Shown: positions 22,541-33,706, numbered from the stretch's first letter. The stretch is 64,000 nt of DNA from Capra hircus (GCF_001704415.2 NC_030823.1:75454458-75518457), one strand, 5' to 3'. The notes: generated by a model from the letters alone, not told the origin. Numbers and translations are program-made.

Positions 22541-23604
22541 TTTTATCGAATATCAAGCCGATGTCCTTTTTTGTTTTTTAGGAGAGTAAAAGCAGGTCAG
22601 TGTCATCTGCCTCACAACCCTTAAACACCGGATGGCAGTTAGGGTTTGGTACATACAGAGCATGACCTGGCAGATGGTTTTCACCTGGCAGAGAGGTAGA
22701 GAGCGTTCTCCTGGCCAAAGGCCCACAAGAAAATTTCATCACAGTGCAGTGACCTGGGGATACCACACTCCTTCTTATATATACATATATAAACTTCCAT
22801 GACCTTCATGTGCAGCAATAGCATGAAATCTCATTCTGAAGACTCATGACCTCCCGGTCTAAAGAAAAGGTAAGATTCAAAATTTTAAAGCACTGGTGTT
22901 CATGTATTTAAAAAACTAATCCATGGTGTGTCAAAGGTTGGCGCTTTTTTGCTAATTCTTTGCATCAGCTTGACTTGTCCTTGGAATTTTCTGGTTGTGG
23001 GCTTGAGAACGCAGGCCTCCCTTCTGCATTGGAGGGTTTGGAAGCAGCGCAGCTTGTTAGGGGAGGTGAGACTGAGGGGGCCGGCTGACTCAGTTGCTCT
23101 GGGGGCGAAGTTTGTTCTGGGCAGAGACTATTGTTCTAAGGCCTTATTACGGTTTTGGAGCTTTGGGCTTTCTGGCAGGTCAGAGTGCTAAATCATTAAA
23201 AAATATGGAAAGTCAGATCGAAAGCCTTTTCTTTTTCGTTTTTAACGGTTGGAAACAAGCACAGCAGCCATAGACGAACCAGGAATCAAAGTGCTGCTGG
23301 CATGGTGGTTGTCGTCTCTTGATTGTATGTTTCTGGTTCTGATTAAACTTCCAGTCGATTTTAAAAGGAAATACTTTTAAGCCGAGGGGGCCTCAAAGCC
23401 CCCAAATGCAGGAGAGAAGTGAAAACCAAGGATTATTTCACAGTTGCCTCATTTACTGCTTCGGTAGACACCCGTGGAAACATTTTCAAAGGTTGCTAAG
23501 GGTAAACGAAGAGAAGGAGGCGGTTGGAAAGTGATGGGTTATTTCAGGGTGGCGTGCATGTCACCGGCGGGGGGAGGGTGAGAAAGGATTTGGTGCAGTG
23601 TCTC
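22541..23604. other. Unique DNA, no gene seen
   Basis: No recognisable repeat or exon. Contains a short ta-rich stretch near 22775-22790. Confidence 0.45.
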
Positions 23605-23612
23605 AAAGAGGA

Positions 23613-23823
23613 GGGCTTCCCAGGTGGCAGCAGTGGGAAAGAACCCGCCTGCCAGTGCAGAAGACCCAGGAGACAGGGGCTCGATCCCTGGGTCAGAAAG
23701 AGTCCCTGGAGGAGGGCGTGGCAACCCACCCCTGGATTCTTGCCTGGAGAATCCCGTGGACAGAGGAGCCTGGCAGGCTGCAGTCCTTGGGGTTGCAAAG
23801 AGTCGGACATGACTCATACGCTT
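23613..23823 (+). mobile_element. Bov-tA SINE with 8-bp TSD
   Basis: Complete plus-strand Bov-tA; direct repeats aaagagga at 23605-23612 and 23824-23831. Confidence 0.93.
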
Positions 23824-23831
23824 AAAGAGGA

Positions 23832-24775
23832 AGAGGAAGGAAAGAAAAAGCTGAGACAAGGCTGAGTTACAGAATTTCCTACAGCTAGCCTAAGGGAAAA
23901 TGGAACAAGAAGAAGGAAATACAGTGGAGTCAGAGGGCGGGAAGTGAGATGATGTTGGGTCCTTAGGTCTCTTTTCCTCCCCTGCCGCTCTGGCCCCCAA
24001 CCCTTGGCAGCATATGACAGACAAACATGGTTCCACATGGTGCATGGGACATACATGGGACATACATAGGACATACATGGCCCCAGCATGCCAGAAGGGG
24101 TGTATTTCTGGGGGGTGCATGTTATGTGCTGGGACCCAGAATGAGGGTCCCCAACTGACCGCCTCTCTCCTAATTCCAAACTCCTGAAGAGGTGTTCTGA
24201 TGGGACCCACTGTGCTCAGGGCCACGCCAGCAAGGCAAGGGCATAGGGTGGAAACCAGCAGGCCAACTGCTCCCTGCGGGCAGGTGGGCACCAGAAGGTG
24301 TCTGAGAAGGCTTCGGGCTGGTGACACCCCAGGAGGGATGGCTAGAGAAGCCTGTGTGTCACGAGCTCGATTTGAGTGGGACCTGAGCAGATGCAGGGTT
24401 TGCATAGCAGTTCAATTTCTACATGACTCTGTTCCTGTTGACACGTTGAGTGATCTATCTCCCGAGACTCGAGAGGATGGGGGGAGGATCGTATATCATA
24501 GTTAATTGCTAGTTCAGTCCGGCTCATCTCACCAGAGTGTCACTGTTCACTCATGTTCAAAAGCCTTTTGAGGGGGCACAGAGTGAAAATGCCTAGAGCT
24601 CCCTGCTGGTAACCAGAGGTCTAGTTGCCTTCTGAACCCCTATCTCTCTTTAGTGCAATGACCTGAAATCGTGCACGGTGCTAAAGGGAAGTTCATCTTT
24701 ATCTCTGAACACATTAACACTAGTTTAGTAGATGTGTATTTAAATATGTCAATTTCATTACAAAAGATTGGCAAT
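23832..24775. other. Unique DNA with a short tandem repeat
   Basis: No exon or transposon is recognised. The 171-codon reverse frame at 23890-24405 crosses the 11-bp tandem repeat at 24046-24078 and has no domain. Confidence 0.4.
24046..24078. repeat. 11-bp tandem repeat, three units
   Basis: Units gggacatacat at 24046-24056 and 24057-24067, then aggacatacat at 24068-24078. Confidence 0.92.
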
Positions 24776-24799
24776 AAATTTGACCATTCAGTTCAGTTC

Positions 24800-27700
24800 A
24801 GTCACTCAGTTGTGTCCAGCTCTCTGATACCCCATGAACCACAGCACGCCAGGCTTCCTTGTCCATCACCAACTCCCGGAGTTTACTCAAACTCATGTCC
24901 ATCGAGTCGGTGATGCCATCCAACCATCTCATCCTCTGTCATCCCCTTCTCCTCCCACCTTCAATCTTTCCCAACATCAGGGTCTTTTCAAATGAGTCAG
25001 TTCCTCACATCAGGTGGCCAAAGGATTGGAGTTTCAGCTTCAGCATCAGTCCTTCCAATGAATATTCAGGACTTATTTTCTTTAGGATAGACTGGTTGGA
25101 TCTCCTTGCTGTCCACAGGACTCTCAAGAGTCTTCTCCAACACCACAGTTCAAAAGCATCAATGCTTCAGAGCTCAGCTTTCTTTATAGTCCAACTCTCA
25201 CACCCATACGTGACTACTGGAAAAACCATAGCTTTGACTAGACGGACCTTTGTTGACAAAGTAATGTCTCTGCTTTTTAATAAGCTGTCTAGGTTGGTCA
25301 TAACTTTTCTTCCAAGGAGCCAGCCTCTTTTAATTTCATGCAGTCACCATCTGCAGTGACTTTGGAGCCCCCAAAATAAAGTCTGCCCTGTTTCCACTGT
25401 TTCCCCATCTATTTCCCATGAAGTGATGGGGCCAGATGCCATGATCTTAGTCTTCTGAATGTTGAGCTTTCAACCAACTTTTACATTCTCCTCTTTCACT
25501 TTCATCAGTAGGCTCTTTAGTTCTTCTTTATTTTCTGTCATAAGGGTGGTGTCATCTGCATATCTGAGGTTATTGATATTTCTCCTGGCAGTCTTGCTTC
25601 CAGCTTGTGCTTCATCCAGTCCAGCATTTCTCATGATGTACTCTGTATGTAAGTTAAATAAGCAGAGTGATAATATACAGCCTTGACATACTCTTTTTCT
25701 GATTTGGAATCAGTTTGTTGTTCCATGTCCAGTTCTAACTGTTGCTTCTTGACCTGAATACAAATTTCTCAAGAGGCAGGTCAGGTGGTCTGGTATTCCC
25801 ATCTCTTTCAGAATTTTCCAGTTTGTTGTGATCCACACGTTCAAAGGCTTTGGCATAGTCAATAAAGCAGAAATAGATGTTTTTCTATAACTGTCTTGCA
25901 TTTTTGATGATCCAGCGGATGTTGGCAATTTGATCTCTGGTTCCTCTGCCCTTTCTAAATCCAGCTTGAACATCTGGAAGTTCACGGTTCACGTATTGCT
26001 GAAGCCTGGCTTGGAGAATTTTAACCATTACTTTCCTAGCGTGTGAGATGAGTGCAACTGTGCGGTAGTCTGAGCATTCTTTGGCTATGCCTTTCTTTGG
26101 GATTGGAATGAAAACTGACCTTTCCCAGTCCTGTGGCCACTGCTGAGTTTTCCAAATCTGCTGGCATATTGAGTGCAGTGCTTTCACAGCATCATCTTTT
26201 AGGGTTTGAAACAGCTCAACCGGAATTCCATCACCTCCACTAGCTTTGTTCATAGTGATGCTTTCTAAGGCCCACTTGACTGTACTCCAGGATGTCTGGC
26301 TCTAGGTGGATAATCACACCATAGTGATTATCTGGGTCATGAAGACCTTTTTTGTATAGTTCTTCTGTGTATTCTTGCCACTCTCCTGAATATCTTCTGG
26401 TTCTTTTAGGTCCATACCATTTCTGTCCTTTATTGTGCCCATCTTTGCATGGAATGTTCCCTTGGTATCTCTAATTTTCTTGAAGAGATCTCTAGTCTTT
26501 CCTATTCTTTTGTTTTCCTCTATTTCTTTGCACTGATCACTGAGGAAGGCTTTCTTATCTCTCCTTACTATTCTTTGGAACTGTGTATTCAAATGGGCAT
26601 ATCTGTCCTTTTCTCCTTTGCCTTTTGCCTCTCTTCTTTTCATAGCTATTTATAAGGCCTCCTCAGACAGCCATTTTGCCTTTTTGCATTTCTTTTTCTT
26701 GGGGATGGTTTGATCCCTGCCTCCTGTACAATGTCACAGCCTCTATCCATAGCTCTTCAGGCACTCTGTCTATCAGATCCAATCCCTTGAATCTATTTCT
26801 CACTTCCGCTGTATAGTCATAAGGGATTTGATTTAGATCATACCTGAATGGTCTAGTGGTTTTCTCTACTTTCTTCAATTTAAGTCTGAATTTGGCAATA
26901 AGGTCATGATCTGAGCCACAGTCAGCTCCCGGTCTTGTTTTCACTGACTGTATAGAGCTTCTCCATCTTTGGCTGCAAAGAATATAATCAGTCTGATTTC
27001 AGTGTTGACCATCTGGTGATGCCCAGTTATAGTCTTCTCTTGTGTTGTTGGAAGAGGGTGTTTGCTATGACCAGTGTGTTCTCTTGGCAAAACCCTATTA
27101 GCCTTAGCTCTGCTTCACTGTGTACTCCAAAGCCAGATTTGCCCATTACTCCAGGTATTTCTTGACTTTCTAGTTTTGTATTCCAGTCTCCTGTAATGAA
27201 AAGGACATCTTTTTTGGGTGTTAGTTCTAGAAGGCCTTGTAGGTCTTCATAGAACTGTTCAACTTCAGCTTCTTCAGCATTTTTGGTTGGGGCATAAATT
27301 TGGATTACTGTGATATTGAATGGTTTGCCTTGGAAACGAACAGAGATCATTCTGTCATTTTTGAGATTGCATCCAAGTACTGCATTTCGGACTCTTGTTG
27401 ACCAAGATGGCTACTCTATTTCTTCTAAGGGATTCTTGCCCACAGCAATAGATACAATGGTCATCTGAGTTAAATTCACCCATTCCAGTCCATTTTAGTT
27501 TGCTGATTCCTAAAATGTTGATGTTCAGTCTTGCCATCTCCTGTTTGACCATTTCCAATTTGCCTTGATTCATGCATTTAACATTCCAGGTTCCTATGCA
27601 ATACTGCTCTTCACAGCATCGGACTTTACTTCCATCACCAGTCACATCCATAACTGGGTATTGTTTTTGCTTTGGCTCCATCTCTTCATTCCTTCTGGAG

Positions 27701-27909
27701 TTATTTCTTTACTGATCTCCAGTAGCATATTGGGCGCCTACCGATCTGGGGAGTTCATCTTTCAGTGTCCTATCTTTATGCCTTTTCATACTATTCATGA
27801 GGTTCTCAAGGCAGGAATGCTGAAGTGGTTTGCCATTCCCTTCTCCAGTGGACATTTTGTCAGACCTCTTCACCATGACCCGTTTGTCTTGGGTGGCCTT
27901 ACACGGCAT
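24800..27909 (-). pseudogene. BovB ORF remnant: APE endonuclease plus reverse transcriptase
   Basis: Recognisable blocks in order: an N-terminal leader at 27709-27909; the endonuclease with CIGTWNV and GISKLKWTG (27355-27681); GDWN (27027-27350); GSDHDLI (26663-26944); a linker (26314-26643); RT blocks with ELFQTLKDD and ALISHARKVM (25885-26253); DVQAGFRKGRG; DYAKAF; and a YADD catalytic motif encoded at 25551-25562. The blocks fall in three frames, proving frameshifts. In the endonuclease, the conserved Glu of the usual ISE-x-K-W motif reads Lys (codon at 27499-27501). The family call is secure; function is lost. Confidence 0.93.
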
Positions 27910-27914
27910 GGCTC

Positions 27915-28485
27915 ATAGTTTGATTGAGTTAGACAAGGCTGTGGTCCATGTGATCAGATTGGTTAGTTTTCTGTGATTGTGGTTTTCAGTCTGTCTGCCC
28001 TCTGATGGAGAAGGATAAACGGCTTATGGAAGCTTCCTGATGGGAGAGACTGACTGAGGGGGAGGGTGGGTCTTGTTCTGATGGGCGGGACCACGCTCAG
28101 TAAATGTTTCATCCAATTTTCTGTTGACGGGCGGGGCTGTGTTATTTACCTGATGACAAACTCTGTTGGAGGTAATGAGATAATGGAGACCTCCCGCAGA
28201 AGGTCCCATGATGCACTGCTGCACTCGCTGCCCCAGCCCTGCAGCAGGCCACCTCCGACCCACACCTCCGCTGGAGACCCCTGGACGCCCACGGGCAAGT
28301 CTGGTCAGCCTCTCGTGGGCTCACTGCTCCTTTCTCCTGGGTCTCGGTGCCCACAAGCTATGTTTGAGCCCTCTGAGCGTCTCTGGTGGGTGTGGGGTTT
28401 GACTCTAAATGTGATTTCTCTCCTCCTACCATCGTTCTGGGGCTTCTCTGCCCTTGGACGTGAGGTATCTCCTCACGGCCGCTTC
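27915..28485 (-). promoter_or_regulatory. BovB 5' leader, candidate internal promoter
   Basis: GC-rich 5' region of the element, upstream of its ORF on the minus strand. It holds Sp1-like gggcggg boxes near 28083 and 28129. LINE transcription normally starts from such a leader; activity of this copy is inferred only. Confidence 0.4.
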
Positions 28486-28670
28486 AAATTTGACCATACA
28501 AGGGGCATATTTCCAGGCTATGAAAGTGATAAACAATGAAAATTTGTGTTTGTAGGGAAGAGTTCTTCATTTCGTGACTAGCCTGAAAGCTCTTAACTGA
28601 GAGCGGCTGTGTTTCGCTGCATCTCTCTGGGCTCGTCTAGTGACAAACGCGTGACCCTGCCGTCTCTGCA

Positions 28671-28878
28671 GCGTGCGCAGTCGCCGCCCCTCGGTCGTGT
28701 CCAAAGTCTCCTCTGTCCGTGAGATTCTCCAGGCCAGGATACTGGAGTGGGTTGCCATTCCCTCCTCCAGGTATGGCATGGCCTTCCTGACCCCGGGGGT
28801 CTTCCCGACCCAGGGACTGAACCTGCATCTCCTGTACTGGCAGACTGGTTCTTGACCACTGAGTCACCTGGGGAGTCC
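28671..28878 (-). mobile_element. Bov-tA SINE, rearranged
   Basis: Minus-strand Bov-tA. The middle of the body carries a partial duplication (ctgaccccgggggtcttcc, where the consensus has one such phrase), and part of the right arm near the tail is missing. Confidence 0.88.
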
Positions 28879-28879
28879 T

Positions 28880-29744
28880 TCAGTAAGATGTCTCACGTTA
28901 TCTTGAGATTCTTCTCATTTTAGGTGTGAGACAGATGGCGTCTCATGACTGATCTTTCCAAAGATGGGACTCATTAAGCCGGGTCGTTCAGATTGTGCTC
29001 TACTGGCTGGTGTTGAGGACATATCGTCAGAGTTGAGATGTCCTAGGGGCAGGTGGGCTGGCCAGCTGCACAGGTTTTCACAGCAAAACAGTCAGTTCCT
29101 TGCGCTGGAACGTTTCCCCCTTGTTTGAAAGCAAAGTATCCCGATTTTTTGGCCAATTTTTGCTTAACTCGATCAGGCACTTCAAGTCTGGTTCATGTGA
29201 ATTAAATTAACAGTAATAACACTGCACATCTGATTTTACTAAAAGTAACAATTTATTGATCTCCAGAGAATAATTCCCTTCTTCTATCCTGATATTTCTT
29301 TCTTCCATTTAGGGATCCCAGTTTCGGGGGTTACGTTACTAGGAAGGACGCAGTAATAGACGGGATATTGCTCGGTGATAGTGGAATCAACAAGGGAGTG
29401 GATTTGTGGGGATGATGTTTTAAGGATGCTGGTGGTAAATCCTGGAGGATTTTCTCTACTCCTTGACTGGGTGTCCTTCTGTTGTGACTCATCTAGGCTC
29501 AGCATCTCTTTCCCTCTTTGTCTGACAGAGCTGGGTAACTCCTGATAAAATCTCGACCGTGTGTTTCCAGGTACCCTCCATTCCACCCAGACTGCAGCCT
29601 TCTGTAAACACCTTTTCCTTTGAGCCACCTCTCTTGTTTCTAGCAGGCCTATTTTCCTGCAGCTAAGCGCTCAGAAGAGTGATGGGATGCCTCTCAGTCA
29701 CCCAGTTTTAGACTGTATTTGGATGTGGGCTTCTTTCACAGATA
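28880..29744. other. Unique DNA, no gene seen
   Basis: No repeat recognised. The 114-codon reverse frame at 29284-29628 has no domain similarity. Confidence 0.4.
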
Positions 29745-29985
29745 GCTTGATCTCATGGTAGTAATCACTGCTATTTTTTGAGCCTATGGTGTGCCCCCAG
29801 GCTCGTTAACTCTTTCCGTTTGCAGACTGTGTACTTGATACTCATTTTAGAGGTAAGGAAACTGAAGCTCAAAGAGGTTCAAGAACTTCCCTGGCGGTCA
29901 CACAGTTTGATTCTGAATGAGTTGAGATTCAAAACCAGTTGTCTCTGATCAAAGTTGTTAGTTCTATCACTGAATCTTCTTACTT
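29745..29985 (-). mobile_element. MIR SINE
   Basis: Contains the MIR core on the minus strand, visible on plus as cattttagaggtaaggaaac, tgaagctcaaagaggttcaa and ggtcacacagtttgattctg. Confidence 0.8.
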
Positions 29986-30049
29986 TTACCATCAGGGGTA
30001 ACTAACGCCTCAGTTTTGTAAGCACCCTGCTTTGCCTTTAAATCCTGAT

Positions 30050-30134
30050 TAGAGTGGAATACTCTATTGTATCACTATATTACTAGGACACTATGTTATA
30101 GTAGAATACTTATATTTTAGAACAAAAATATGTA
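30050..30134. repeat. AT-rich local repeat, copy 1
   Basis: Begins with agagtggaatactctat and ends with tagaacaaaaatatgtaa. A diverged copy lies at 31032-31113, beyond a BovB and a CHR insertion. Not a recognised transposon. Confidence 0.75.
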
Positions 30135-30164
30135 AATCTAGAACAAAGATAAATATAGTAGATT

Positions 30165-30766
30165 CAGCTCAGTTCAGTCGCTCAGTCGTGTCCGACTCTT
30201 TACGACCCCGTGAATCGCGGCACCCCAGGCCTCCATGTCCATCACCAACTCCTGGAGTTCACTGAGACTCGTGTCCATCGAGTCCGTGATGCCATCCAGC
30301 CATGTCATCCTCTCATCTCATCTCATTATCCCCTTTTCCTCCTGCCCCCAATCCCTCCCAGCATCAGAGTCTTTTCCAATGAGTCAACTCTTCACATGAG
30401 GTGGCCAAAGTACTGGAGTTTCAGCTTTAGCATCATTCCTTCCAAAGAACACCCAGGCCTGATCTCCTTTAGGATGGACTGGTTGGATCTCCTTGCAGTC
30501 CATGGGACTCTCAAGAGTCTTCTCCAACACCACAGTTCAAAAGCATCAATCCGTCGGTGCTCAGCTTTCTTCACAGTCCAACCCTCACATGCGTACATGA
30601 CCACAGGAAAAACCATAGCCTTGACTAGACGGACCTTTATTGGCAAAGTAATGTCTCTGCTTTTCAATATGCTATCTAGGCTGGTCATAACTTTCCTTCC
30701 AAGGGGTAAGTGTCTTTTAATTTCATGGCTGCAAGTACCATCTGCAGTGATTTTGGAGCCCCCAAA
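30165..30766 (-). mobile_element. BovB LINE 3' end with 8-bp TSD
   Basis: 5'-truncated minus-strand BovB of 602 bp with RT C-terminal coding on the reverse strand (VFPVVMYACEGWTVKKAEHR). Direct repeats agtagatt at 30157-30164 and 30767-30774. Confidence 0.94.
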
Positions 30767-30780
30767 AGTAGATTACTTAT

Positions 30781-31003
30781 GTTTTATTTTTTAATTTTAA
30801 TTTTTAATTTATTTGGCTCTGCTGTGTCTTATCTGTGGCACGTGGGATCTCTGGTCTTCATTGCCGCATGTGGACCTTTAAGTGGGGCTACAAAGTCTTC
30901 GTTGTGGCATGTGGGATCTAGTTCCCCGACCATGGAGGGATCCCAGGCTCCCTGAATTGGGAGTGTGGAGTCTTAGCCTCTGGACCACCAGGGAAGTCCC
31001 CAA
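30781..31003 (-). mobile_element. CHR-type SINE
   Basis: Minus-strand CHR SINE: head at the right (ccaccagggaagtcccc), body with tcttcgttgtggcatgtggg, and an A/T-rich tail at the left. Probable 7-bp TSD tacttat at 30774-30780 and 31004-31010. Confidence 0.87.
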
Positions 31004-31031
31004 TACTTATATATTAGAGCAAGAATATGTA

Positions 31032-31113
31032 ATAGAGTGGAATACTCTATATATTACTATAATACTATATTATATTATCAATAGAATCTTCTTTCAGAAC
31101 AAAAATATACAAT
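31032..31113. repeat. AT-rich local repeat, copy 2
   Basis: Repeats agagtggaatactctat and a trailing agaacaaaaatata from copy 1 at 30050-30134, with short indels between. Confidence 0.75.
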
Positions 31114-31426
31114 GCAGTCTTCATGTAACAGGAGGGAAAGGGGCAGGGCACAAGTTTTAAAAGAATAACATAGCCCAAGGACACAATATAAACTTATTAA
31201 AATCAAATGGGTCCAAGATGGCAGGCAAGTGACTTCAACTAGACCTTGATCCTCAATCAGCAAGCTAAATGACACACCCAGTGGTGCCATGATAGTTCCT
31301 AGGCACTATTAAAAGACCAAGGGGTGTGTGGTAGCCCAATTTCTGGAAATCTCCACCACCCCCAAATAGTTGGAATACTTCTCCCACTCATTAGCGTATG
31401 AAATTACCCAGCCCATAAAAACTAAA

Positions 31427-31867
31427 AACCATTCAAACTCTTAAGACTCTTGAGAGTCCCTTGGACAGCAAGGAGATCAAACCAGTCCATCCTAGAGGCA
31501 ATCAACCCTGAATATTCATTGGAAGGACTGATGCTGAAGCTGAAGCTCCAATACTTCGGCCACGTGATGTGAAGGACTGAGTCATTGGAAAAGGCCCTGA
31601 TGCTAGGAAAGATTGAGGGCAGGTGGATGCTGGGAAAGATTGAGGACAGGAGGATGCTGGGAAAGATTGAGGGCAGGTGGATGCTGGGAAAGATTGAGGG
31701 TAGGAGGAGAAGGGGACGACAGAGGGTGAGATGGTTGGATGGCATCGCCGACTCCATGGACATGAGTTTGAGCAAACCCCAGCAGATTGTGAGGGACAGG
31801 GAGGCCTGGCCTGCTGCAGTCCATGGGGTTGCAAAGAGTCAGACACGACTGAGCGACTGAAGAGCAA
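31427..31867 (+). mobile_element. BovB LINE 3' end with 13-bp TSD and internal tandem repeat
   Basis: 5'-truncated plus-strand BovB. Perfect direct repeats cataaaaactaaa at 31414-31426 and 31868-31880. About 14 bases (31427-31440) before the recognisable BovB sequence are not obviously BovB and may be filler. A 27-bp in-frame tandem expansion lies at 31599-31706. Confidence 0.94.
31599..31706 (+). repeat. 27-bp minisatellite, four units, inside BovB
   Basis: Units at 31599-31625, 31626-31652, 31653-31679 and 31680-31706. Translated, each gives a variant of MLGKIEGRW, so the expansion preserves the former RT frame. The ordinary BovB carries this segment once. Confidence 0.95.
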
Positions 31868-32164
31868 CATAAAAACTAAACCGTCCATGTTTAGCAGCTG
31901 CCCTTGTCCTCGGGGACGGCCCACACTCTGTCTGTGGAGGGCGTTTCCCTCTGGATCTGAATAAGCCCACTTTTTATCTATCACATTGTCTCTCACTGAA
32001 TTCTTTCTGCAATGAGATGTCAAGAACCTGAGCTTCATTAGGTCCTGAAACCAGGTACCATGGGTTTTGGCTAGGTTCAAGTCCTGGTCACATGGGTTCA
32101 AGTTCCAGTCTGAGGCAAACAGTTTCATTCACATCACATCAATATGACAGAAATATTACATAGC

Positions 32165-32395
32165 TTGCATTTATCTAGCATTTAATATGTGCTCATATTA
32201 CTGAACATGGTTGACATGCATAAATTGGTTTATTTTTAGGGATAGTTCTTTGAGGTTAGTGCAACTGTCATCAACATTGTGTAGTTGGGAGAGATTGAGT
32301 CAAGAAGTTAAAAACCCCACAGAATGACACAGGCCCTGATTTGAATTGACGCTGCCTGACCAGGTGTGACCTCTTACCCATTATAATACACTGCC
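32165..32395 (-). mobile_element. MIR SINE, diverged
   Basis: Minus-strand MIR plan (atttatctagcatttaatat, then an equivalent of the gaggttaag/ctgaatttg-containing half, ending near cattataatacactgcctct). High divergence. Confidence 0.6.
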
Positions 32396-32589
32396 TCTTT
32401 GCTTAATAGAAACTATACAAGTTTAGAACTTTAGTAGAACTTTAGAGGTCTGCAGATCATATTGCCTGAACTACTTTTCTATATAAGCTGCACTCAACAA
32501 AATCTGCATCTCAGCTATGCCAGGTATATTGTCAGGATATGATAAATAAGTCCTTTCTTTTAAAAATTTTATTGACATGTGACACAGCT

Positions 32590-32787
32590 GTGCATGCATG
32601 GTCAGTTGCTACAGTTGTGTCTGACTCTTCATGACCCAGTGGACCATACTCCTCCAGGCTCCTCTGTCCATGGGATTCTCCAGGCAAGAATACTGGAGAG
32701 GGTTGCCATGCCCTCCTCCAGGGGATTGAACCCACGTCCCCTGCATTGCAGGCAGAGTCTTTACCACTGAGCCACTGAGGAAGGCCA
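32590..32787 (-). mobile_element. Bov-tA SINE with 8-bp TSD
   Basis: Minus-strand Bov-tA with a short deletion between body and head. Direct repeats acacagct at 32582-32589 and 32788-32795. Confidence 0.93.
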
Positions 32788-33124
32788 ACACAGCTATAAT
32801 CCAAAGTGATATGTAAGGGAGTAGATGGGGCTGTGAGAATCAGATGAGGAGGAAATTCATTCTGTCTGAGGGAGTGGGGTGGGAGGTCACTCCATGCAGG
32901 CACTGAGGGGCAGTGAGCAAGGAGCCTTGGAGGCAGGCAGGGCAGAGGGGTGGGGAAGGAGAAATACCGCATTAGGTGGTGGCAAGAGGCCTGGGGGCAA
33001 GAAAACTCAGACTTGCTCCTGAAGAGTGAAGGCTGGAGCAAGCCAGGAGAAAGTGCTGGTGCGTGGCTGGAGAAGTAAGACAAGAAATCAGATGGGGACC
33101 GGATTTTGAAGAGCCTTTTATGTA

Positions 33125-33330
33125 TGGAATTTAAAGAACCTGTCTGCCAACGCAGGGGCTGCAGGAGACTCAGGTTTGATCCCTGGGTCCGGAAGACCCT
33201 CTGGAGGAGGGCATGGCAATCCACTCCAGTATCCTTGCCTGGAGAATCCCATGGACAGAGAAGCCTGGGGGGCTACAGTCCATGGGGTCGCAAAGAGCTG
33301 GACACCAGTGAAGTGACTTAGCATGGATCC
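33125..33330 (+). mobile_element. Bov-tA SINE
   Basis: Plus-strand Bov-tA lacking the first bases of the head (starts near ggaatttaaagaacctg). It extends to gaagtgacttagca. Confidence 0.9.
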
Positions 33331-33481
33331 ATGCAGGCAGTGGAGAGCCACAGGGATTTTTAAGTGTTGAGTCACGTGATTCGCAAAGATTCGGGTGGAG
33401 AGTTGGAGATCGAGTGAAGGAAATACGGAGGCTTAGAAGAGAGAATATAGGATGAGTCCCGTGTAGGGAAGCCTCCTTGGG

Positions 33482-33706
33482 CACGTGTGCACTCGGTTGC
33501 GTCTGACTCTGTGATCCCATCGACTGTAGCCTGCCAGGCTTCTGGTGTGGACTGTGATCCCATCGACTGTAGCCTGCCAGATTTTCCAGGGAAAAGTACT
33601 GGAGTGGGTTGCTATCCCCTTCTCCAGGGGATCTTCCTGATCCAGGGGATCGAACCCAGGTCTCCTGCGTTGCAGGCAGATTCTTTACTGTCTGAGCCAC
33701 CAGGGA
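33482..33706 (-). mobile_element. Bov-tA SINE with internal 43-bp duplication
   Basis: Minus-strand Bov-tA. A 29-bp segment occurs at 33509-33537 and again at 33552-33580, a 43-bp offset duplication within the body. Confidence 0.92.

Larger units (their letters stand above)
24788..28485 (-). mobile_element. Near full-length BovB LINE with perfect TSD
   Basis: A 3,698-bp minus-strand BovB (RTE clade) lies exactly between 12-bp direct repeats aaatttgaccat at 24776-24787 and 28486-28497. Read 5' to 3' on the minus strand it has a GC-rich 5' leader (28485 to about 27915), an APE-type endonuclease region, a reverse transcriptase region and the ttcagttcagt-type tail. BovB moves by target-primed reverse transcription, and its tail is shared by Bov-tA SINEs. 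The reading frame is broken several times, so the copy is inactive. It is the most complete autonomous-type element in the window. Confidence 0.96.

Noticed and set aside
24788..28485. An active, intact BovB
   Set aside because: Domain blocks fall into three different frames and the endonuclease has lost a conserved Glu, so this copy cannot encode a working protein.
30210..30794. A 194-codon plus-strand frame resembling others in the window
   Set aside because: It is the antisense reading of a BovB 3' end. The same phrase (FSNES...MRWPKYWSFSF) recurs at every minus-strand BovB fragment.
31502..32128. A 208-codon reverse frame with repeated PASTCPQSF-like residues
   Set aside because: The repeats are the antisense translation of the 27-bp BovB minisatellite, so it is not a repeat protein gene.
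32532..33224. A 230-codon reverse frame
   Set aside because: Its middle and both ends are Bov-tA SINE and L2-like sequence read in one frame; no recognisable protein family.
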